From positions 25,343,817 to 25,407,816 of the forward strand of contig CM055876.1 of assembly GCA_029582165.1 (NCBI GenBank): 64,000 nt of DNA, in the 5' to 3' direction. Origin of the DNA: Portulaca oleracea (taxonomy: Eukaryota; Streptophyta; Magnoliopsida; Caryophyllales; Portulacaceae). The position numbers and the translations under genes were made by a program. Below, piece after piece: positions 34,127 through 45,330 of this stretch (the first letter of the stretch is position 1; every line of letters starts with the position of its first letter). A model generated the notes under the pieces. That model searched no databases. It was not told where the DNA came from and was given only the letters and a program-made list of their open reading frames with translations.

Positions 34127-35750
34127 AGATAGGAAGAAACTTTTGAAACCAAAAGGAGAGAACAAGTACTTAAGAAGCATAAACCGCCAACAGACTTAAG
34201 AATAATGCAAATGTGCGCGGTTGGTTATGTACGTAAGTCAGTCAAAAAGAGCAAACCTCACATAGAAAGAAATAAACACTCAATCACTCAAACACTCAAT
34301 CACTCAATTATGAATATGTACGTAGGTTTTCTCATACTCAAACCAATAGAAACAAACTACCATAAGCTTGGTAAGAACCTCGCTCTCCACTACTGGAATG
34401 CAATGCACAAGTGACAATCAAAATGACTTTTCCGGGTTGTAACGGGGCTTAGGTTAAGGGTAAGGAGCGATAAAATTTGGGAATGAGGAGTTAAGAGCCA
34501 TGCTTGGATTGATTTTCAATGAATAAAACACTCTAAACTCTCCTTCTTGCTTAATGTATGCAAGGAATTTCACCTTTCTCCTTCAACAATATCAAACATC
34601 TCAACTGAATACAACCAAGTCAAAGTTTTCATAACTTTAAATTGAATCTCCCTAATCACCCTTTTCTTTTTGGAACTCTTTTTCTCTTTTTTTTTTACTT
34701 TTTTTTTCTTTTTGGTGAGTGATCGGGGAGAAGAGAACTCTAAAACTATAACTTCGACCTTGATATAATATATGAATAACATAACCAAACACCATCATTC
34801 AAAATACGGGACTTTCAGATTTTTCCAATTCGAAACAATAAGCACAATTCCTCCATACTTCATATTTTGCTCACAAACACACCAAACCAACTATTTCTTC
34901 CAAAAAAAACAATAAACTCTCATCCAACCAAGCAAGGCAGAGGGACACTGGATATCAGAGGCCAAGGCTTGTATTGTCAGGGTTCAATCATGAAAGAAGG
35001 GTAAACAAAGGCTAGGCGAGGCAAAAAGAACAGTAAATATAATGTAGGGTAGGCTATTTGGCAATGTAGCTTAACAAAATAAAATGAATGCCTTAATCAC
35101 TTTGTCACAGCGTGCAATGCAAATACGTAGTCTCAAGTAAGATGCAAAGCAAGTTCTAGAGATGCAACTAATGGTGGAGTCACTCAGGGAATCATGGAAT
35201 TGATAAAAGTGATCAATTCAAAAGTTTAGGCAATGTGGACTCACGGGACAGGGCTCATTCAACTAAACTTAGCCGAAAGATTTGCGGCACGCACATTTAT
35301 ACTTTCTAAGCTAGTCAAAGCAGTCAAATACAGCTTTCATAACTTGACTCAAAATCAGAAGAGTTGAAGGAAAAGGTTTCAAAAACTTTTTAGAACTCAT
35401 CCAGACTTTTCTAAGCGAAGCAAGTTAAACTGAAAGTAAGAAGGGTTGACAAATCATCACGGAAGGTGTTTCCGGTTTTAATCCTAGTCCTATCCTATAT
35501 TTTTTTTGGTTTTTTGTCTCTTCTAATTTGTTTGGTCTTTTTTTCCTCTAATTTTCTGATTTTTTGGGTTTTTGAGTAAAGTGAATGCAAAAGAAAGAAA
35601 AAGAAACAAACTAAGAAAAGAAATAAAGGAAAAATTACATGTTCTAACTAATGCAATCTAGGTGGATGCAATTTTGAAAGAAAAACTTAGAAAGAAAAGT
35701 TTAAGAAAACTAGAAAACAAAAGAAAAACACACTAAAACTCAAATAAAAG
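34127..35750. other. Non-coding 3' region of element C
   Basis: AT-rich, no domain recognised. Such long non-coding tails before the 3' LTR are common in Athila-group elements. Confidence 0.6.
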
Positions 35751-36154
35751 AGGGTTTTTGGACATCAATAATACCAACTTTAGGGGTATTGGATATCAAT
35801 AATACAAACTATTTTCTTGGTCACTAGCAGTACGAACTATTGACCTATTTTCCTCTAACAGTACACCATCGAATTGTTATGGTTTTAACTAATCGAAAAG
35901 TTGATGTGGCTCCATAATATGTGACATGGAAGGCATGTTAGTGTCCACGTCAACATTTTCTACCAACCTCCGCCTTCCACGTCACACATCATGGAGCCAC
36001 GTCATCTTTCCGATGAGTTAAAACTATAACAACTCGGTCGTGTACTGTTGGAGGAAAATAGGTCGATAGTTGGTACTACTAGTGTCCAAGAAAATAGTTT
36101 GTATTATTTGTCTCCAATACCTCCAAAGTTGGTATTATTGGCATCCAATAATCC
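35751..36154. mobile_element. Long-TIR MITE (Mutator-like) inside element C
   Basis: The two halves are near mirror images. GACATCAATAATACCAACTT on the left matches GGATGCCAATAATACCAACT reversed from the right, then AATAATACAAACTATTTTC and CTATTTTCCTC follow in both arms for about 140 bp. A likely 8- to 9-bp target duplication AATAAAAG flanks it. Non-coding. Confidence 0.8.
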
Positions 36155-36423
36155 AATAAAAGAAAACAAACAAGCTAAAAACTAACAAGAAATGCTAAAC
36201 TATGAATAAGCAAATAAAAGAAGCACACAAAATTAAGAAAAATCACACTAAAAACTGAAAAATAAGCATGAAACAAGAAAAAGAAAGACGAAAATACTAG
36301 AAAAATAAACGAAAAACAGAGAAATAAGAAAAATATTCACAGAATATTCAATCCCCCCATGCTTAAACGTTGCATTGTCCTCAATGCAGAAGACAACGAC
36401 GAAGAGTAAGGTCAAGTAAAGGA

Positions 36424-37706
36424 TCAAGGATCCTCAGTCGGTGGGGGACGGCTAGTATGGCTCGGTCCTGGTGGTGGAGATGGTCGACCGAACATGGCCT
36501 GAATGAGGCCGGCAAGGTTAGCGATCGACTCGTCGAGGCGATCGAAACGAAGGTCAGTCTGAGCGATATACTCAACAAAACTATCTCTCAACTCGTTGAC
36601 TCGGTGTTCGGTCCGGTCAATGGAGGTTTGGAGGTCGCGAAAGCCCGCCTCATAGTCTAATTGGGGTTGTTTGGGTTGAGGCTCAGGGTGAATTCCAGGT
36701 TCAGGTTCAGGGTCAAATTCGGGGAAAGGAGGCATCCACATCAAGTTCTCAGCGACTTGGGGTAAGGTGTGGGGGTTAGGAACAGGGAATCTAGCGTTGT
36801 TGGGATAGATCCAAAGGCAACGCGAGTCCTTATCAAACTTGCACAAGCCAAAGTAATTACGCTGGTCCCCATCCAAGAATAAACTACCCTGGACTAGGTC
36901 AGTGGGATTCCTAGGTGGCCTAAAGCCAAACTGGCGTGCAAGGTGAGTAATATAGCCCCCTATGGCAATGCCCTTGTTGGTTGAGGTGGCGACGCTAGAA
37001 AGATGGTGAGCTAACATAGCTGCGGGGTCGACACGAGCGTTGGCATCCAACATGGAGTATAACATATAGCAATCAGCCCGGGTAGCTTTGTTTGAGCTAC
37101 CGGGCCTTCCGAAAATGCCGCATGAGAGTATGCGGTGGACATACCTCATCACGGGGTTTCTAATTTTGGTCGCAGGGGTGTTGCTAGGGTCCCAGTCATC
37201 GAAACCTGAGATTCTGAAAAAGAAGCCCTTACCATCCCAATCTACGGGTATAAGGAATGAACTCCTGCATGTTCGTTCAGGAAGGCCAAAGGCAAGGGCA
37301 AACTCGGACACGGTCATGGTCCTCTCTACCCCCAAAAGTCGGAAACGAATAAGCCCATCCCTTCCCTGAAGGTTTACAACTAGGGTCGATAGAAACTCAA
37401 GGGTGATCCCCCTATAGGTCATGTGACAATGGCCTAACATCCAATCAACATCATCCAGCATACCACAACTACGCAAGAAAGGTTCATGCATGTATTTAGT
37501 AGGGATGATGGCTCTTTGGGAAAGAGATTCATACCTTTTTTGGATTCCCCTTCAAAGTTGAAGGGGTTTGGGTTAACAGAGTCCTTTGAGGGTGCGGCCT
37601 TTTGCTTTCCCTTCTCCGCCGCCGTAGCTTTGCGCTTCTGGCTTCCTCCGGCTTCATTGTTATCACCCGGTGATCCGGAGAAGCTATGATTCTTAGTTCT
37701 AACCAT
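36424..37706 (-). pseudogene. Athila ORF1-type protein of element C, one frameshift
   Basis: The N-terminal frame starts MVRTKNHSFSGSPGDNNEAG at 37706. It shifts near a six-base A run around 37540 into the 355-codon frame (MHEPFLRSCGMLDD... from 37491). The core YRGITLEFLSTLVV, FRLLGVERTMTVSEFALAFG and HRILSCGIFGR is typical of the Athila ORF1/plant transposon protein family. The C-terminus has a Pro/Glu-rich linker, a heptad-rich segment (FRDLQTSIDRTEHRVNELRD) and a Pro-rich tail. The protein's function is not known. It is flanked on both sides by polypurine-tract-like copies. Confidence 0.8.
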
Positions 37707-38839
37707 CTAAAATACTTCACAAATCAGTAAAATAACCAAGATAAATCCTAGGTATCAAATAAGCATGATCATAATGCAAAGATTAGTACTATCAATCCCC
37801 CCATGCTTATTTGATACTAGGGATTGAAATCAAGGTAAATTTAACCTAAATTCTCATAAAAAACATAGCATAACACCACAACTTAATCACAACCAAAACC
37901 TAGACCTAAATTTCTCAATTTCAACATCACATTGCACTCTTAACGCATCCAACAACACAATCCTCTCAATTCTGGAACGAAAAGATCAAAGATCAAACAA
38001 CTCTACCAACCCTAATCAAGAGTTCAAAATCAAACCTAAATCAAGAAATCCTAGTCTAGGGCATGATACATGATATAATTTGAACAAATTACTCAATAAT
38101 CTCAAGCATTCAACCAAATTAATACCAAGAATGAAGTATATAATCAAAGAATCAAGAGAAAGAGTTGAAAATTCCATACCTTGAGTTGAAGAGGGAAGAG
38201 GGATGGAAATTGAAAATTCTAAGTTTGAAAGTGCAAGTGAGAGGAAGTGAGAGAGAAAAGAGAGGTGAGGGTCGTGGTGGCCGGCGCCGGCGAGAAGGTC
38301 GGCGAGAGTGGTGGTGGCGCGAGGCGCGGGTTGCGTTTGGTGGAGAGAGGTCGTCGGGAGTGTTAGGGCAAATAGGTGGGAGTATTATGTTTGAAAAGAA
38401 AAAGGGGAAGCCGAACAATTAAGAGGCAGGCAAAATTTTCTGGAAAAATTGAAAAACGCAGCCTGCGTTTTGTAAAAATCAGGCGGCCAAACTTTCATGC
38501 GGGACGCAGCTAATACCGGAAAACGCCGCGCGTTTTCCTACCGATCTCGCTATTCTGTTTTGCAACTTTTTGACTTGTTTTCTCCTCTTTTCTTTGTTTG
38601 CTCCTTATTTTCCCTACAATTTGACATACCAAAAATCCCAACAAACATCTACCAACATAAAATTCGTTAGGGTTAAAAATAATAATTTTAATAAAAGCCA
38701 TAAATTCCTTGAATTTTCATCTTTTTCTCTACACACTAAAAGAAAAACTTTAGTAAACGTCAAAATTAAAAATTACGCTAAAAAGTAAAAATTTAAAATA
38801 AAAGTGCTGAATAATTAAAAATATGGGGAGGAGTAAATT
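37707..38839. other. Element C spacer between protease and ORF1
   Basis: Mostly non-coding. It includes a GA/CT- and GC-rich patch (38210-38390) and a second copy of the polypurine-like motif at 37794-37807. Confidence 0.7.
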
Positions 38840-39583
38840 TCAGATAACAGTGTACCTCCCCGGAGTCGCTTTGTTTAACGTCGTTAGCTCGACGTTATGG
38901 ACCCTACTCTCGGGGTCCTTGATCCGTTTTGGAACCGGATCACCATCATCGTGAATTATCTTTGAAACTTTCTTCTGAATTAACTTGTCTCTTCGTACTT
39001 CATACTTCGTCATCGACTTTCCTAGCTTGATGATCATCGCTCCTTTCCTCATATCCATCTTACAATTGGCATCTAAAAGGAAAGACCTCCCTAGAATAAT
39101 CTCTGGTTCTGGATCTTCTCCTATATCTAAAATCAAGAAATCAATAGGAAAAACATGTTCCCCTATTTGGAGGGGAGTGTCATATAAGATTCCTAGAGGT
39201 TTCCTAGGGGTCTTATCTGCTAGACGAAGAATCTTATCAGTCACCCTTAATTCCCTATGTTCATATTTCCTTAGGTAAGACTTAGGCAAAACATTCACCT
39301 CGGATCCTGCGTCACATAATGCATACTTGATGGGTTTGCCATCTAACTGAACAGGTATCCTAAAGTCGCTTAGGTCTTCCCTTTTAGGTATAATTGAGGG
39401 AGTTTTAATTCCCTCTAACGGTTCTGGTTTAAGGTAGGTCTCGACTATACCATGAAAAATATGTTCTCCTAAAGGTTCACGCTCAAGGTTCGCCTCCTCA
39501 CAAGTTATAGCGTTACATTGAGCATTCGAATTAGGAACAGGTTGAGGTGGTAAACTGGTAGAGGGAGTAGCCGAATTAGCGAT
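38840..39583 (-). pseudogene. Protease region of element C, same frame as gag after one UAG
   Basis: The gag frame continues past the single TAG without another stop for about 247 codons. A linker leads to YALCDAGSEVNVLP, the retropepsin active-site region (normally D-[ST/L]-G; here DAG), then the flap-like tract and PEIILGRSFL. The frame ends shortly afterwards (ATPGRYTVI) where reverse transcriptase should begin, so pol is missing. Confidence 0.82.
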
Positions 39584-40747
39584 CTAATTTTCTAAAATCT
39601 TATTATGGGTTCTTAAAGCCTCCACCTTTTGCATCAAGTCTTTTATGACATTTTCCTGTTTCTGTTGTCCGGTGATAAGGCTTTCCATCAAGGTTTCTAA
39701 GTTAGATTTTCGAGGAGGGCCTTGTTGAGGTGGTCTTTGAGGTGGGGGAACATACTTTTGCTGTCCTTGCCCTTTTCGTTGTCCTTGAAGAGGACCAGTA
39801 GGATTGTCATTCCTATAGGAAAAATTTGGGTGGTTTCCAAGTCCAGGATGGTAAGTATTCGAATTTATATCATAGTAGTGTCTTTGGTTGCCAACATAGT
39901 TGGCCTGTTGGACTTGTTCATTACTAACTCCACCTATAGGGCAAGTAAAAGTTTTGTGTTCGGTCGACTGACAGACATTACAGGTCGGAGGGTTTGGTGG
40001 TAAACTCAATCGGTCCATTTTTTGCGTTAAAGAATCAAGTTTAGACGATAATAAAGAAATTGCATCAACATTAAACTTACCTCCCGCCTTTTGGCGGGGT
40101 TTAGACCATTGATATGAGTTGTTCGCTAGATGCTCGATCAGACTCGTGATTTGAGGCATAGTCTTGTCCATGAGATCGCCTCCTGCTGCAGAGAGGATGC
40201 TTCCTCTCGTCGACACATTCGCTCCATTGAAGAAGGATTGGACAGGAACCCAAGGTTCGAATCCATGCTGAGGACATTGTCGAAGAATGTCCTTAAAGCT
40301 CTCCCAAGCATCGTATAATGACTCATTCGGCTCTTGCGTGAATGTAGAAATCTGATTCCTCAAGCTGGTGAGCTTGCTTGGAGGAAAATACTTCGCCAAA
40401 AAGGTGCTGGCGAGTTCATCGAATGTCGTGATAGAGTTTGGTGGAAGCGAATCGAGCCACTCCCACGCCTTGCCTTCCAACGAAAACGGAAAGAGACGCA
40501 GTTTGATGGCGTCTTTCGACACGTTGTTGACCTTGTAAATGTCACAAGCTTGACGAAAAAGTCAAAGATGTCGGTTCGGGTCTTCATTGGACAATCCATG
40601 GAATGGTGATTTAGATACTAAGTTGATCAAGGATTGTCATAATTCGAAGTCGTTTGCTTGGATGGTCGGAACGTTGATTGTTGACTGCGGATTAGTGACA
40701 TTGGGAGTCAGATACTGCCCGAATGTCATCTGTCGCTGTTCTCCCAT
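39584..40747 (-). pseudogene. Gag of element C (Athila-type, two internal UGA codons)
   Basis: The frame runs from MGEQRQMTFGQYLTPNV at 40747 to TAG at 39584-39586. It contains the retrotransposon gag domain (KLRLFPFSLEGKAWEWLDSL, FLAKYFPPSKLTSLRNQI, SLYDAWESFKDILRQCP) and one CCHC knuckle CNVCQSTEHKTFTC. The C-terminus is Pro/Gln-rich with a short coiled-coil-like end. Two in-frame UGA codons occur in the N-terminal third (40637-40639 and 40562-40564), so the present copy cannot make full-length Gag. Gag would package the element RNA. Confidence 0.88.
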
Positions 40748-41016
40748 CTCTTCTTCCTTTTTCGATTCCGATTTCTGCTCTTCTTCGTCTGTTTCTTAGT
40801 TTTCTTGAAATTCTTTCTCAACCTTGCTCTTTTCCTTCTCTCTCGAAGTGTGCGTTCGATCTCAGGATCGTACTCAAAAGAGAAATCCTTTTGCATAAAC
40901 CTAAAAAAGACAAAAACAAGAATACCAAACGTAATAAAGAAAATAAAGAAAAATAACAGAAATTAAATAACCTAGTCACCCAGAGCACGTTCGTCCAATG
41001 GCGGTTGGGGAAACAA

Positions 41017-41039
41017 ATCCCCGGCAACAGCGCCAAAAA
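41017..41039 (-). other. Primer-binding site of element C
   Basis: The minus strand reads TTTTTGGCGCTGTTGCCGGG directly after the LTR. This TGGCGC(C)GTTGCCGGGG form is characteristic of Athila/Tat-group elements. Confidence 0.8.
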
Positions 41040-41041
41040 CT

Positions 41042-42450
41042 TGACAGACCTAAAACTAATAGGTGTCTGTGTACCGCAAGTGTACGGGTATGTAGTAATA
41101 AAATATTGTTCTCTCTCAGGGATTTGCGTTCTACCACGCACTGAACTAGTTTACTACAAAGAATGCTAGGTCGCTCCAAAGGGTGTTGTAGGTTTTCTAA
41201 ACTAAACTAGGAAAACTGAAATTTTTAGGGTTTAACCAGATACTAAAAAAAGCGTTCAGGGGAGTCCACTCTAGTCAATCAATCGAATCGTCTACAATTC
41301 CGGTGCAGGTAATAAGATAATTCGGGGTCTATAATCTTTCTAGGCCTTATCACTTCGATCTTTCGATCCTAGGTGAGTTACAGTAATTTTACTAAATATT
41401 ATTTCTAACTATTTAGTCAAATTAAAGATAAAAACTGATTATAAATTGACCCTAAGCAAGAATCATTATGTCTAACTATTTTCTAAACCTATTTAATCTA
41501 CGCAATGTAATTCAAGACTCAAACTGTCGTTCTGTTGTCAAGAATCTACGACCAGGTAAAGACTCAAACTGCCGTTCTATTGTCTAATTATCATGACATA
41601 CATCGCACGCAGATAAAACGAATAAAAAGATAACCTAACACCGAAACTGTATTCAAATTCAATCAAAAGACATTGAGTTTATCCCCCAAACTAAAGAAAT
41701 TAGCTACTCATGATACTAGAAATAAACATTGCGAAATTTAAACAAGAACAAGAAAACATATAAGCAAAATAGAGATAACCGTGTTCGAATTGGCTGAATC
41801 GATCTCTTCGTGTCACCCGAATCGATCTCTTTCGTGTTCTTCGATCACAAGTAATAACCTAATCTAATAACAATGTTTTGGAATTAATCATAGGAAAAGT
41901 ATCTAAATCTACTCTAAAAGTTCTTCTCAAAGCTCTCAAAAACGTCGGGTAAAAATCTGATTAAAGTTCTCCAAAACGGCCCAGAAAAAAACCTTTTATA
42001 CGCCTGGATTAGGGCATAAAATGCGGGTAGCGTTTACAAAATGCAGGCTACGTTTTGCCCAATTAGTGAGACTTCCGCAAAAAAGCGCTGGTAGCGCTTC
42101 TTCTGTTTTCTGAAGTTTCTGGACGAGACGCGGGCTGCGTTTATAAAACGCAAGTTGCGTCTTGTCCCTCCGCCTTGAGTTGGGCTGGGCCGTGGTTTCT
42201 GGGCTGTTTTCCTTCTTCTCCTTCTCTTCTTCTTCAATTCCCTTTTTTATTTCGTTGAATTTTATGCTATTTCTTCTCCAATTCTTCATGCTTTTTGATA
42301 TAATTCCATCAATTCCTGTAAAATATACCGAACTCGCGAACAAGTGTATAAATCACGGAAATTGACTTTAAAATACTACATTTTGGATACAAAAAGCATG
42401 AAACTGATATATTTTGAGCCCTTAAAACTCTATATAAAAACGACTTATCA
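41042..42450 (-). repeat. 5' LTR of element C
   Basis: Starts TGATAAGTCG (minus strand, 42450) and ends TTAGGTCTGTCA (41042). The pair-mate is 29116-30501. Confidence 0.9.
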
Positions 42451-42638
42451 CATTCCTTTAGTGATTATCTAGTGGATTACCTATGATAGTCATGGTGGAG
42501 TGTGAGGCCTAGAGTTGTGGATTACCTAGCTCAAGGTCATATCCTTCCTTTATTGTTCAAGTTTGTTCGATTGATGCATCAAAGTCCCCACTCAAGCTAG
42601 AACCATCAGTTTCCCCACCGCGCCACGCTCCAGTTTCC

Positions 42639-42860
42639 ATTCATGTTTTTAGTTGTCTTATGGTAACATCCATTTAAACTACAACATGAAAGAATATATG
42701 TAATTCATGGTCTCCCCATTAATTATTGATTACATATAAGTTAGACATGAATGGAAACATTTGATAATATGTTCAATACAAGCACAAGGAGGGTAACATC
42801 CATTTAAACTACCACATGAAAGAATAGATTGAACAGAGTTTTGAACACCGTAAGGCAACT
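42639..42860. repeat. MULE-1 right portion with two copies of an AACATCCATTTAAACTAC block
   Basis: AACATCCATTTAAACTACAA at 42666 recurs as AACATCCATTTAAACTACCA about 127 bp downstream. The reverse complement is in the left arm at 18677-18697. This showed which bases beside element A belong to the MULE target and so fixed the GTTTC duplication. Confidence 0.8.
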
Positions 42861-43349
42861 AAAAAACAGAGCATCTGTATCCTCAGGTTTATACTTCTAT
42901 AATCCATGGTTTACATTAATGATAACTATGAATTACATAAGTGTAAACACAAGGATATAGGTGCTCTATGTTTTAGTTGTCTTATGGTATTTCAACTCAT
43001 AGATATAGAAAAGCAATGAAAAGAACAATAAAATGCAGAGACGAAGAAGAACGAAGACATGAAGAAGGATGAGACAAATGACAACATCAACCCAACCCAA
43101 TGAAACAACAATAGAGGAGATGAATGAAGAAGAAAGAAGCTGAGGTAATTTTTTTTTCAGACGGTAGATCTTCAGTTGATCCAAAAATTTTAAAAAATTA
43201 TTGTATTTCTAATTGTACAACCTAATCAGCAGGTTAAGTCCACTTCTTGTTTTTCTTTAATAGCAAATTAGAACCTCATGGTCATGAGGAAACCCCATGT
43301 TCATTTGTGCTCATGGGCAATCCTTTATGGTCAAAAACCCTTCATTTTA

Positions 43350-43591
43350 TTTACGAACTGTGGATTCAAAAATGATGATACTAAAATTTAATCATCTGCC
43401 TAGATAATTAAGTTTTAGTAAAAGATGTTTTCATACCAACTCATCATTTTTGGGTCCTTATTTTATAAATAAAATGAAACTTTGTAGTAGGTCTTATTAT
43501 TTTATGGTGCACATGTCTGTTGGATCATCCCTCCAAATTAAAATCCATATCACAAACTTAGAAAAAGAGGGGGAATGCCAAAAAAAAAAAG
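43350..43591. other. Intergenic DNA between the two nested stacks
   Basis: AT-rich, no gene recognised. Confidence 0.5.
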
Positions 43592-44084
43592 TACTCCCTC
43601 CGTTTTTATTTATTTGTCTCCTGAAAAATTGTGTTAAAAACTTTGACCGTTAATATCTTAATTTGTATAATGATTCTTTGTATAAAATTGATGTCATTAG
43701 ATTCGTAATAAAAAAATAATATTCAAAGGTATAATATTATATTTTTCATAAAAAAATCATATTAAAACTTATTGATTAAAGATTCACTATGAAAATCGTA
43801 AACAATAGATAAAAAAGAAGCAAAAAATTGCTGGGGGTGCCACACATTTTTAAAAATTGATTGGGGGGACATCACTTTTCTATAATGCATTCCCATGTGA
43901 CATTAAACTTAGTTAAATGACTCATGGGTGACATTCCGACTATTTTGACTGAAATCCGACAAAATATGTTAAAAAGATGAAAACGCCCCTATTTTTCTCT
44001 CTAATTTAACTTAATCTACCCTTAATCTCTATTTCTCTCTTTTCCTCACCCTCTTCCTCTATGATCTGCCTAAGGTGTTGCAGG

Positions 44085-44265
44085 TCAATCAACACTCATG
44101 TCTATGTGGCTTGTGTTTAGTTTGATGCCACTCATGTAGCTCTTTGCACACAAGCACATTTTTGTTAGCTCCTTATAGCCTCAAAAGCAACAACACACAA
44201 TTGAAAAGTAATACTCCAAGCATCAAATTTGGCCTCCCTGTATCCAGCAATTGCAACCCCAAAAG
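44085..44265 (-). pseudogene. Captured translocator, continuation on the other side of Copia-2
   Basis: The minus strand reads [18 protein letters not shown] and then [12 protein letters not shown]. This is the next conserved segment of the same transporter family (SFGVAIAAYGEAKFD...LQ...VAFEA.R). It follows in order from the 52046-52488 part once Copia-2 is removed, showing the Copia landed within the captured gene. After EAIR a stop appears and the similarity fades. Confidence 0.82.
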
Positions 44266-44270
44266 AGATT

Positions 44271-44694
44271 TGTTGGTAAATTAACGGCCACTTAGTTAAT
44301 TATTAGTTAATTAATTAAATAGGCTCAATTTATCTAGAATACAGTTTCTAGATAATAAGGAATTATAAACAGACTAGGAATAAGACTTCCTATCTGAATA
44401 GGATTCCTATTAGGTGTTTGGGTATGTCTCTGAGACTAACCTATAAATATATACCTATGTGGTACATATCACGCACGTGTAACAACATATCTAATCTATT
44501 CTCTCTCGGATAAACCACCATCAGAGGTTAGGGTTTTGGGGTGTGAACAATATGGTGACTCCGTAACTGGTAGCCACCATTCCAAGGTGTTACGCTGAAG
44601 GACTCAAGAATGGAGATTGCAGTTTTCATGGGACAAGATTCGGCAATACGATCCTAATCGCTTCCGCACTAAGGTATTTCGATTCCACTCTACA
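44271..44694 (+). repeat. 5' LTR of Copia-2
   Basis: 424 bp with a TATA-like CCTATAAATATATACC at about 44440-44455. Confidence 0.92.
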
Positions 44695-44695
44695 G

Positions 44696-44707
44696 TGGTA
44701 TCAGAGC
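44696..44707 (+). other. Primer-binding site of Copia-2
   Basis: TGGTATCAGAGC, one base after the LTR, complementary to initiator tRNA-Met. Confidence 0.88.
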
Positions 44708-44779
44708 CGAATTGTCTGAACTTGTTCTCGAATTAATTTTCACCTAATCAGTTTAGGCCTAAATTCTACAATTTGATTA

Positions 44780-45330
44780 AACTCCGTGTTTTATGCTTTG
44801 GTTGAACAAACTACGTGTTTATTCAGACTTATGAATTTATTGTTCGTACTTAAACCCGGAATATTGAAACACTTATGTGTTCTAACGCTCCACCCTAGCG
44901 TATTGATGTGTTCTTGTTAAGGCAAACAGATGTTGTGTTCTATGCCCTAAAGACTATGCCTTTTTATAATTATGAAAGACAAAACTTAGTGTTTATGTCC
45001 AATTGTAACTTTGTGTTCGGATTTACAAAGTCCACGCCAAACCTCTGCTTGAATGTGTGTTTACTGCTTTTATAGGCCCAGGGATTCTTGATGACTAATA
45101 ATCTGTTAGTTTATACAAGCTATAATATGTTCATAGCCTAGTCATATTTTTTCCAAACAACAATCTATGTGATTTAAGTCCAACTACATAAATTGTGTGT
45201 TTGTATTTGGTAAATCGCCCTAATGTTCATTCCCACATTAATAAACTTTGTGTGTTTAATTCTTGCTCATAAACTGCGTGTTTAGTTGTTTACCCTCTAA
45301 CTCAGAACTACGTGTTCCATCCTTCTGCCC
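44780..45330. repeat. Copia-2 leader, array 1 of AAAC-TNNGT-GTTT stem-loops
   Basis: About ten units, e.g. AAACTCCGTGTTT, AAACTACGTGTTT, AAACTTAGTGTTT, TAAACTGCGTGTTTA and GAACTACGTGTTC. Each is a short inverted repeat around a 5-nt TNNGT loop. Outer pairs change together (AAAC/GTTT versus GAAC/GTTC). Non-coding. Confidence 0.75.

Larger units (their letters stand above)
29116..42450 (-). mobile_element. Athila-like Gypsy element C, non-autonomous
   Basis: The element reads right to left. The 5' LTR is 41042-42450 and the 3' LTR 29116-30501 (about 1.4 kb each, highly similar). The target duplication CATTC lies at 29111-29115 and 42451-42455. The primer-binding site TTTTTGGCGCTGTTGCCGGG (minus strand) adjoins the 5' LTR, and a polypurine tract AAGCATGGGGGATT adjoins the 3' LTR. 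It encodes gag, protease and a separate Athila ORF1-type protein, but no reverse transcriptase, RNase H or integrase. It is interrupted by solo LTR D and a MITE. Confidence 0.9.
18740..42633 (+). mobile_element. Gypsy-type LTR retrotransposon A (host of three further elements)
   Basis: The 5' LTR starts TAGAGCG (TGGAGCG in the 3' LTR) and both LTRs end CGCTCCA, so the LTR ends form a 7-bp inverted repeat. The target duplication GTTTC is present at 18735-18739 and 42634-42638. The primer-binding site TGGTATCAGAGC lies at 24291-24302. Without nested insertions the interior is only about 1 kb, with gag remnants and no pol. The element is non-autonomous; Gypsy rather than Copia is inferred from the gag zinc knuckle context and remains tentative. 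Confidence 0.88.
28414..42633 (+). repeat. 3' LTR of element A, interrupted by element C
   Basis: The LTR parts are 28414-29115 and 42456-42633. It starts TGGAGCGTACTGGGCTGGGG and ends CGCGCCACGCTCCA, matching the 5' LTR. The 16 bp before its start, TATTGTCAAATGTTTC, are identical to the 16 bp before the 5' LTR, which is unexpected (see findings). Confidence 0.85.
18200..43340. mobile_element. Mutator-like element MULE-1, split by nested retrotransposons
   Basis: The termini are inverted repeats: GGGTTTTTGACCATGAAGGA at 18200 and GGGTTTTTGACCATAAAGGA as the reverse complement ending at 43340. A perfect 9-bp target duplication TTCATTTTA flanks the pair (18191-18199 and 43341-43349), as expected for Mutator-like transposition. 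The long arms (about 18200-18740 and 42740-43340) share a hairpin block and the AAACTACAACATG-type segment. Removing the 23.9-kb retrotransposon insertion leaves about 1,242 bp with no transposase, so it is a non-autonomous long-TIR element. Confidence 0.9.

Noticed and set aside
39584..39586. Programmed stop readthrough between gag and protease as an established mechanism here
   Set aside because: Two other in-frame stop codons in gag show decay, so readthrough cannot be claimed from this copy alone; kept only as a question.
40334..40609. Plus-strand frames opposite gag of element C
   Set aside because: Antisense shadows of the Athila-type gag.
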